Part shown: piece by piece, positions 1 through 5,182 of the stretch | Position numbering within the stretch: the stretch's first letter is position 1 | How the letters are laid out: the number at the start of each line of letters is the position of its first letter | Source: Corallococcus sp. | GTDB taxonomy: Bacteria > Bacillota > Clostridia > Christensenellales > CAG-314 | Length of the DNA stretch: 5,182 nt | Assembly (NCBI GenBank): GCA_023663205.1 | Contig: JAMPHX010000090.1 | Span: 1-5,182, forward strand | Direction: 5' to 3' | Translations under genes and position numbers: made by a program | The notes under the pieces: model-generated | What the model saw: only the letters and a program-made list of their open reading frames with translations | What the model was told of the DNA's origin: nothing | Databases searched by the model: none

Positions 1-808
1 TTGTCAGCGACAAATACCTCGCAACTTGATTTGCATCCGATTCGCGCATAACGCCTTTACTGTGTGCCAATTCATGCAGCGCAGTAAACGGTAAATCATA
101 ACCTTTTACATTGCCGTTTATGTTTGCTTCGCCGGTAGGAGCAAAAAACACACCCGTTATATGCAATTCGCTCATAATAGTTTTGTTGATAATAGTTTTA
201 TAGCGCGGAGTATATGGGGAAAAATAATTACTATTCAGACGGTTATATTCGTTTGATAAAACGTGCTGCAATTCCATAGAACTATACGGACAACATACAC
301 AATCTTTCTCATCCTTTGGCAATTTTTCATAAAGAGCGTTTAACTGCGAAATCAGGTTCTGCGCCAACTCAACCGCATCGGATTTTTCAAATGCTCGCCC
401 ATTTGTTTCATTCGACTTATTGTATACATTGATATCCAATTGGGCACGGTTATACGACATACCTGCAATAGCAGTATACAATGTTAAAAACGAAAACAAT
501 ACCAATGCTACCGAAAGAACTCCCGACAGCACTCGTTTAAAAGCCTTTTTACACAGACATATTATCAATTTAATTAGCAAATAAACAGCAAAAATTATCA
601 AACAAATCAAAAATACTTCATAAAAACTTATGGGAAAGATACCGAATACCGCGCCGAAAATCGCAATCCACCATCTGGAAATATGCGTAGCAAACCATTC
701 GCAAACCGCCACACTATTTTTAAATAGCAACAAAGCGACGAATGTCAACAGCAATACAACATTTGCGATTATTTTACGTATCAGTGATTTTCTTTCGCCT
801 ATACTCAT
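1..808 (-). CDS. DUF3810 family membrane protein, putative zinc metallopeptidase (C-terminus beyond left edge)
   Basis: The frame opens at ATG 808-806 and stays open for 269 codons to the window edge, so only the N-terminal part is visible. The first residues are MSIGERKSLIRK. A hydrophobic segment lies at about residues 13-29, a longer hydrophobic stretch at about 46-85 that may cross the membrane once or twice, and another segment at about 93-116. A mostly polar domain follows. Near the edge is HELAH (H245, E246, H249) followed six residues later by E256 in RESDAN, an HExxH-x6-E arrangement expected of a zinc metallopeptidase site. This layout, and the FTALHELAH...E..AN signature, match my memory of DUF3810 proteins, which run to about 330-370 residues; some 80-100 residues would then be missing. 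A CxCC cluster sits at residues 170-173. The active domain is probably outside the cytoplasm, but topology is inferred. Substrate and role are unknown. The start is supported by a Shine-Dalgarno sequence 7 bases upstream. Confidence 0.85.
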   Translation of the reverse strand, partial: MSIGERKSLIRKIIANVVLLLTFVALLLFKNSVAVCEWFATHISRWWIAIFGAVFGIFPISFYEVFLICLIIFAVYLLIKLIICLCKKAFKRVLSGVLSVALVLFSFLTLYTAIAGMSYNRAQLDINVYNKSNETNGRAFEKSDAVELAQNLISQLNALYEKLPKDEKDCVCCPYSSMELQHVLSNEYNRLNSNYFSPYTPRYKTIINKTIMSELHITGVFFAPTGEANINGNVKGYDLPFTALHELAHSKGVMRESDANQVARYLSLT

Positions 809-967
809 TATTGCGCCTTTCTAAATTTTTATTAGTGTATGTTTTGTTACTATTCAAATAACCGCACAATGCAAGTACCGTTAAATCATGCAATGCACTT
901 TGTCCGCCAGCAAGCATTACAGACATTTAGAAACAACTATTTTCGACTTACATTTAAATATAATATA
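809..967 (-). other. Intergenic region between hemZ and the DUF3810 gene
   Basis: These 159 bases are the only sizeable non-coding gap. I find no GC-rich hairpin followed by a T-run in the minus-strand sense, so a classical intrinsic terminator for the upstream operon is not visible. Promoter candidates are weak: TTGAAT, a 17-base spacer and TAATAA (minus strand, just before the Shine-Dalgarno) has a fair -35 but a poor -10. The start of the gap is very AT-rich. Two direct copies of TGCATTG (minus strand) are 24 bases apart at 867-873 and 891-897, which may be chance. A 50-codon open frame from ATG 926 runs through the gap into the start of the DUF3810 gene; it is treated as a finding, not as a gene. 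Readthrough from the upstream operon is possible. Confidence 0.6.
816..822 (-). promoter_or_regulatory. Shine-Dalgarno site of the DUF3810 gene
   Basis: On the minus strand AGAAAGG lies 7 bases before the ATG at 808-806. It is the best ribosome binding site visible in the window, and it supports both the chosen start and independent translation of this gene, unlike the coupled genes upstream. Confidence 0.7.
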
Positions 968-2374
968 TCACATTTCAAATAGTTTTTTCTTTTTGTCGAT
1001 AAAAGCATCTGCTTTTTCCAAATATGTGATAATATCTTTGGGATTAGCAACCCTTTCAATGCGGTTTTCATCATACACCACGCGCTTGCTTATTGCATTG
1101 GTTCCACATGCCAGTATACTTGTAGTTTCCTCCATGATATCCACATTATACAAGCAAGCATCCCCCGCATGACAGTACCCGACATTTTCAAGGTTATCTG
1201 CCATATACTTCTGTCTATACATATAATAGGGGAAATATTTATTGGCAAGCAATCTTTTGTGCGCATATTCTGTCATAAGTTTTACATCGCCGCACTGACA
1301 CTGAACAAAATTATCTTTTAGCACACTGCCTCTTTTTAATGCAAGAGTGTGAACCGTAATATTTTCCGGACATAATGATTCTGCCTCATCTACGCTATGC
1401 TCAAACATTTGTAAGGTTTCCGATGGCAAGCCTGCAATCAAATCCATATTTATCTTGAAAGAATACTTGCGTGCAAGTTCATATTTGTCATAAATATCCG
1501 TTACGCTATGGCTTCTGCCTATTACATCCAAAACAGTTTGATTGAATGTTTGCGGGTTTATAGAAATACGCGTAACACCACAATCCGCCATTACCTGTAA
1601 CTTGTTCGAATCTATCGTATCGGGTCGTCCTGCTTCGACACTAAACTCAACTGCATTAAGTTTGCTTAGTTTATTCAGCAAGTTGTGCAAATCCATATAA
1701 GACAATGCCGTCGGAGTGCCGCCGCCCACATAGACATTTCTTAGTTTCAGACCTTTTTCTGCCGCAATATTCAATGTTACGTCTATCTCGTTGCATACCG
1801 TATCCACATATGGTTTCACGTAGTTTTGCAACTTGGAAATCACACCGCTTGTAAACGAACAATAACTGCATCGCGAAACACAAAACGGAACGCCGACATA
1901 CAAATCAAACGAGGCAGAATCAACCACACGCAGTCCTTTTTGCTGTTCGAGTATTTGCTCGACCAATGCAATTTTTTCGCCGGAAACGTCAAACAGCGTC
2001 TCAAATGCGCCATGATAATCGTACTGTTCTGTTTCTTCAAGTTGATAAGCAAGTTTTGTGGGGCGTATTCCCGTAAGACAGCCCCACGGTTGATGTATGC
2101 CTGTCATTTTTACAAGACACTCGTATGCAGCAATCTTTGCAATACGCTTCTTCCACCTGATTGCTTGCAAATTACTGTAACAGGTTAGTTGCCGTTCCTT
2201 ATTGACAACAATGTTACCGCTACTGCATTTAACCGTAAATACACCGTTTGCTATTTCCGCACAATGCACCAAGTCGGCGGCGGAAAAACTGTCGGTTTGC
2301 TCGGAATTCGCGAAATAAAGTTTGACCACGTCTAACACTTCTGTGGGATATTCAAAATTAGTATAAACTTTCAT
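968..2374 (-). CDS. hemZ: HemZ-like radical SAM protein (coproporphyrinogen III dehydrogenase family)
   Basis: This is a 468-residue cytoplasmic radical SAM enzyme when started at ATG 2374. The N-terminal domain (about 1-150) carries the HemZ-type WGCLTGIRPTK segment at 97-107. The radical SAM core begins at YVGVPFC, with the [4Fe-4S]-binding cysteines C165, C169 and C172 (CxxxCxxC). It continues with GGGTP (217-221), SVEAGRP (245-251), RISINPQTFN (269-278) and DLIAGLP (311-317), all expected SAM-binding and barrel motifs. The C-terminal part has PYYMYRQKYM and ENVGYC (382-401), which set HemZ apart from HemN and HemW. Family annotation is oxygen-independent oxidation of coproporphyrinogen III to protoporphyrinogen IX, but that activity is poorly established for HemZ, and nothing else in the window is a heme gene. 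A GTG 18 bases upstream would give 474 residues, but the ATG fits the usual HemZ N-terminus (MKVYTNFEYP) and overlaps the upstream stop by four bases. Neither start has a good Shine-Dalgarno, so translation is probably coupled. Confidence 0.9.
   Translation of the reverse strand: MKVYTNFEYPTEVLDVVKLYFANSEQTDSFSAADLVHCAEIANGVFTVKCSSGNIVVNKERQLTCYSNLQAIRWKKRIAKIAAYECLVKMTGIHQPWGCLTGIRPTKLAYQLEETEQYDYHGAFETLFDVSGEKIALVEQILEQQKGLRVVDSASFDLYVGVPFCVSRCSYCSFTSGVISKLQNYVKPYVDTVCNEIDVTLNIAAEKGLKLRNVYVGGGTPTALSYMDLHNLLNKLSKLNAVEFSVEAGRPDTIDSNKLQVMADCGVTRISINPQTFNQTVLDVIGRSHSVTDIYDKYELARKYSFKINMDLIAGLPSETLQMFEHSVDEAESLCPENITVHTLALKRGSVLKDNFVQCQCGDVKLMTEYAHKRLLANKYFPYYMYRQKYMADNLENVGYCHAGDACLYNVDIMEETTSILACGTNAISKRVVYDENRIERVANPKDIITYLEKADAFIDKKKKLFEM
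2371..2374 (-). promoter_or_regulatory. ATGA stop/start overlap coupling the hydrolase gene to hemZ
   Basis: On the minus strand the TGA stop of the metallo-hydrolase (2373-2371) shares bases with an ATG (2374-2372) in the hemZ frame. Such four-base ATGA overlaps are a classical arrangement for translational coupling. No purine-rich Shine-Dalgarno precedes the ATG, which fits re-initiation by ribosomes that finish the upstream gene. The coupling itself is inferred. Confidence 0.65.
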
Positions 2375-2985
2375 TTGTTCATAAGTAGCCACGGATTCGA
2401 ATTTTTCTCTATAGTAAGTTTCGTCGGTTCACCGTGTCCCGGAAGAATTGCATAGTTACGTTTCAACGCATTTAACTTTGACAAAGACTCTTTCATTTGT
2501 TCTTCACTGCTCTCTGGAAAATCCGTGCGTCCTATTGCCAATTTAAACAATGTATCTCCCGTAAAAATCACATCGCCATATATCAAGCAAACACTACCCG
2601 GAGTATGCCCCGGCGTTTCTAAAACCTTAAAATGAAAACTGCCGATGTCAAGCAAACCCTCAACCAATGTCATATCGGGAATGCAGTTTTCACATTGTAC
2701 CGCCCAATCGTTTTCGGATGCTTTAAATGCGAGCATAAAATCTTTGTAACTACAATACACAGGCACGTGACGCGGGATATCCGCTATTAAGGTTGCTACG
2801 CCTCCGCAATGGTCAAAGTGACCGTGAGTAAGCATCACCGCCATCAACTTCAACTCTTTTTCCCTTATATAGTTTTTAACTTTACCTTCATCATATGCAG
2901 GGTCTATTACAATGCATTCGTCATGATTTTCTATTACATAGACATTTGTTTGCAAATTACCTTCTACAAAACGTGTTATCTCCAT
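2371..2985 (-). CDS. Metallo-beta-lactamase-fold hydrolase, glyoxalase II/YcbL-like
   Basis: This 204-residue protein is a single metallo-beta-lactamase-fold domain with no signal peptide, so it should be cytoplasmic. It shows the binuclear metal site in full: THGHFDH at 53-59 (H54, H56, D58, H59), H127 in TPGHTPGS, D144 in FTGDTLF and H184 in PGHGEPT. The opening NVYVIENHDECIVIDPA is the usual first beta-hairpin of glyoxalase II-like enzymes. The length matches YcbL-type proteins, which lack the C-terminal substrate-binding helices of classical glyoxalase II (about 250 residues). It probably hydrolyses a thiolester or similar small substrate, possibly S-lactoyl-type conjugates, but the true substrate cannot be read from sequence. 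The gene starts 3 bases after the rel stop and overlaps the hemZ start, so it is the middle gene of an operon. A weak GGA lies 6 bases before the ATG; coupling to rel is likely. A gene of this type next to rel and hemZ is common in Clostridia. Confidence 0.92.
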   Translation of the reverse strand: MEITRFVEGNLQTNVYVIENHDECIVIDPAYDEGKVKNYIREKELKLMAVMLTHGHFDHCGGVATLIADIPRHVPVYCSYKDFMLAFKASENDWAVQCENCIPDMTLVEGLLDIGSFHFKVLETPGHTPGSVCLIYGDVIFTGDTLFKLAIGRTDFPESSEEQMKESLSKLNALKRNYAILPGHGEPTKLTIEKNSNPWLLMNK

Positions 2986-2988
2986 ATG

Positions 2989-5178
2989 TCATCCGTTTGT
3001 GGTTCTATAAACGCTTACCACATGCTTTAATCTTTTTAGTTTTACAATAAGTTGATTCACTTGTTCATGATTGGAAATTTCAACAGTGACGGTAGCAATA
3101 GCATTTCCGTGTTTATCTTTTCGGGCATTGATAGCAACCATCGGCAATCCTTCGTTAACAATACAACGAGTTATATCTGCAAAAATATCACCTTTATCTT
3201 CGGATATTATCTGAATAGTTGCAGGGAATGCCGCACCTGCGCCGGTATTTGCCCACTCTGCCTTTACAAGTCTTTCATCCTCCATTGTTTTAACAGCAGG
3301 ACAATCCACACGATGAACACAGACACCTCTGCCTCTGGAAATATAACCCACAATCTCGTCACCGGGAACAGGTGAACAACAACGGGAAAAACGCACTAAC
3401 AAATCGTCCATACCTTTGATAATAACACTGTTTTCGCGCGTACTGCCGCCTTTTTTGCGCTTTGCAATTTGCTGTACACGTAATTCATCGGAAACATTTT
3501 TGTTACTGGCAATCAGTTTGACCATTATTTGATTCAAACCGACGCTTCCGAATCCCAAAGCCGCATACATCTCATCAACATCGTTAAACAAATAGCGTTC
3601 ACAAACTGCGGAAATTGCCTCCGGCGTCAGCAAAACCGAAGGATTTATCCCACGGTGTTTAGCGTCGCGTTCCACCATGGCTTTGCCGTTCTTAATGTTG
3701 TCGTCTTTGAGTTCATGTCGAAAAAACTGTCGTATTTTCGCTTTTGCAGATGCTGTCTTTACAACTTTTAGCCAATCGCGCGACGGACCTTTGGAATTGG
3801 CGTTTGTCATAACTTCCACAACATCACCGGTATTAAGTTCAGTATCAAGCGGTACGATTTTGTTATTTACCTTTGTGCCTACGCATCTGTTTCCAACTTC
3901 ACTGTGAATAGAATAAGCAAAATCCAAGGCCGTTGCTCCGGCAATTAAATTTTTGACGTCGCCGTTCGGCGTAAAAATATACACTTCGTTGGTATTGGAA
4001 ATATCCTTTCGAATTAAATCCAAAAATTCCGTACTGCTTTTCAAATCATTTTCATACGCAAGCACTTCTTTTACCCAACCGAGTTTGTCATCCATTCCCG
4101 TAGGTCCGCTTATACCTTCTTTATATTTCCAATGCGCGGCAATACCGTATTCGGCAATTTTGTGCATTTCATGCGTGCGTATTTGCACTTCAAACGGCAG
4201 ATTATGCTTTCCCTCCGAAGAAATTACCGTAGTATGCAAAGATTGATACATATTGGGTTTGGGTACTGCTATATAATCTTTAAATCGACCCTGCATTGGT
4301 TTCCAACGAGCATGTATTGCACCGAGTACCGCATAGCAGTCTTTAATCGTATCCACAATGATACGTATTGCCGTCATATCGTATATTTGTTCAAGTGTTT
4401 TGCCTTGACGCTTCATTTTTTTGTAAATCGAATAAAAGTGCTTGGTTCTGCCAGATATTTCAAAATCTACAATATTTACGTTTGCAAGTTCTTCCTTGAT
4501 TTCGCGCATAAAGTCATCGACAATTTCCTGACGCTCTTGCTTTTTGAGATTTATGTTTTTAGCCAAAAAGTCAAAAGCAGGTCTATCCAAATATTTTAAA
4601 CACAAGTCTTCTAATTCACACTTTATTGGAGATATACCGAGCCTTCCAGCAATGGGCGCAAAAATATCCAAAGTTTCTTTTGCAATTACTTGCTGCTTCT
4701 CGGCAGATAAATATTGCAACGAGCGCATATTGTGCAATCTGTCTGCAAGTTTAATTAACATGACGCGTATATCTTTTGCCATGGCAAAAAACATTTTGCG
4801 CATATTTTCCGCCTGTTCTTCTTCTTTGGAATGAAACTTGATTTTATCCAACTTTGTGACACCGCGAACCAAGTATGCTATGCCGTCGCCGAACTTTTTT
4901 CTAATATCCGCATCCGTGACATAAGTATCTTCAACTGTATCGTGCAAAAGTGCAGCACAAATTGTGTCAACATCCAATCCCATATCTATCAGAATATCGG
5001 CTACCGTAGTCGGATGCGTAATATAAGGTCGTCCGCTTGCACGAAATTGCCCCGAATGAGCCATCTCCGCGAGTTTAAATGCGTCCATTATTTTGCCTTC
5101 CTCTGCGGGATAATAATGTTTAACTTTTGACAAAAAATTATCTATTGTAACTTCAGTTTTTTCTATATCCGATGCCAT
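2989..5178 (-). CDS. relA: Bifunctional (p)ppGpp synthetase/hydrolase (Rel, RelA/SpoT family)
   Basis: This 729-residue cytoplasmic, ribosome-associated enzyme makes and degrades the alarmone (p)ppGpp in the stringent response. The HD hydrolase domain (about 25-200) keeps R46, H55 in THP, H79-D80 and E83-D84 in LLHDTVEDT, and D146 and N150 in LADRLHNMR, so hydrolysis should be intact. The synthetase domain (about 240-350) has GRTKHFYSIYKKM (243-255), D267 in YDMTAIR, RFKD (298-301), Y311 in MYQSLHTT and E330/Q332 in FEVQIRT. RFKD is the RxKD form found in bifunctional Rel enzymes; synthetase-only RelA has ExDD. A TGS domain (about 397-458), a helical region, a zinc-finger-like cysteine domain (C600, C601, H622, C626) and a C-terminal ACT domain (about 650-729) follow. 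Length is normal for Firmicute Rel. The ATG is 4 bases from the window edge, so its ribosome binding site and promoter are not visible, and a start further upstream cannot be excluded. It is the first visible gene of the operon. The symbol rel is equally suitable. Confidence 0.96.
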   Translation of the reverse strand: MASDIEKTEVTIDNFLSKVKHYYPAEEGKIMDAFKLAEMAHSGQFRASGRPYITHPTTVADILIDMGLDVDTICAALLHDTVEDTYVTDADIRKKFGDGIAYLVRGVTKLDKIKFHSKEEEQAENMRKMFFAMAKDIRVMLIKLADRLHNMRSLQYLSAEKQQVIAKETLDIFAPIAGRLGISPIKCELEDLCLKYLDRPAFDFLAKNINLKKQERQEIVDDFMREIKEELANVNIVDFEISGRTKHFYSIYKKMKRQGKTLEQIYDMTAIRIIVDTIKDCYAVLGAIHARWKPMQGRFKDYIAVPKPNMYQSLHTTVISSEGKHNLPFEVQIRTHEMHKIAEYGIAAHWKYKEGISGPTGMDDKLGWVKEVLAYENDLKSSTEFLDLIRKDISNTNEVYIFTPNGDVKNLIAGATALDFAYSIHSEVGNRCVGTKVNNKIVPLDTELNTGDVVEVMTNANSKGPSRDWLKVVKTASAKAKIRQFFRHELKDDNIKNGKAMVERDAKHRGINPSVLLTPEAISAVCERYLFNDVDEMYAALGFGSVGLNQIMVKLIASNKNVSDELRVQQIAKRKKGGSTRENSVIIKGMDDLLVRFSRCCSPVPGDEIVGYISRGRGVCVHRVDCPAVKTMEDERLVKAEWANTGAGAAFPATIQIISEDKGDIFADITRCIVNEGLPMVAINARKDKHGNAIATVTVEISNHEQVNQLIVKLKRLKHVVSVYRTTNG

Positions 5179-5182
5179 ATTA

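Noticed and set aside
630..824. 64-codon open frame on the plus strand
   Set aside because: It is antisense to the DUF3810 membrane segments, which have the better start, Shine-Dalgarno and family features.
867..897. Two direct copies of TGCATTG (minus strand) spaced 24 bases apart, as a possible operator or repeat
   Set aside because: Seven-base repeats are short enough to arise by chance, there is no inverted symmetry or third copy, and they fall inside the possible small reading frame.
968..990. Possible terminator after hemZ
   Set aside because: The AT-rich sequence around the stop gives only weak ATTTGAAAT/ATTTAAAT-type pairing, with no GC stem and no downstream T-run in the minus-strand direction.
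888..1172. 94-codon open frame on the plus strand, starting in the intergenic gap
   Set aside because: Most of it is antisense to the C-terminal end of hemZ; no ribosome binding site or recognisable domain was seen.
1826..2188. 120-codon open frame on the plus strand
   Set aside because: It is antisense to the conserved hemZ core, including the radical SAM cysteines; it looks like a shadow and has no motif of its own.
4132..4599. 155-codon open frame on the plus strand
   Set aside because: It lies wholly antisense to the synthetase and hydrolase domains of rel, is rich in F, Y, C, H and R in the way of an antisense shadow, and has no recognisable domain.

Overview
The window carries four protein-coding genes, all on the minus strand, so transcription runs from right to left. 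Base composition is moderately AT-rich (roughly 40% G+C by eye, not computed). The proteins (a long bifunctional Rel, a HemZ-type radical SAM protein and a DUF3810 membrane protein) and the order rel - metallo-beta-lactamase-fold hydrolase - hemZ are typical of anaerobic Firmicutes of the class Clostridia. The lineage is inferred from family knowledge; no rRNA or other strong taxonomic marker is present.

Layout in the direction of transcription: (1) 5178-2989, a complete 729-residue (p)ppGpp synthetase/hydrolase (Rel) whose start lies 4 bases from the right edge. (2) 2985-2371, a 204-residue glyoxalase II/YcbL-like metallo-hydrolase that begins 3 bases after the rel stop. (3) 2374-968, a HemZ-like radical SAM protein. 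Its best start is an ATG overlapping the hydrolase stop by four bases, not the GTG 18 bases upstream. (4) A 159-base intergenic stretch (809-967) with no convincing terminator or promoter. (5) 808-1, the first 269 residues of a DUF3810 membrane protein with a zinc-metallopeptidase HExxH motif; its C-terminus runs off the left edge.

The first three genes are so tightly packed that they are almost certainly one operon with translational coupling. Functionally they pair the stringent-response alarmone enzyme with two poorly assigned enzymes: a thiolester-hydrolase-like metalloenzyme and a radical SAM protein annotated by homology as coproporphyrinogen dehydrogenase. In many Clostridia this row continues into hisS and aspS, but here it is followed by the DUF3810 gene. 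I see no mobile element, CRISPR array, tRNA, rRNA, integration site or clear undescribed multi-gene system. The items most worth a second look are the DUF3810 putative protease, the HemZ start and cysteine pattern, and a small unassigned reading frame in the hemZ-DUF3810 gap.
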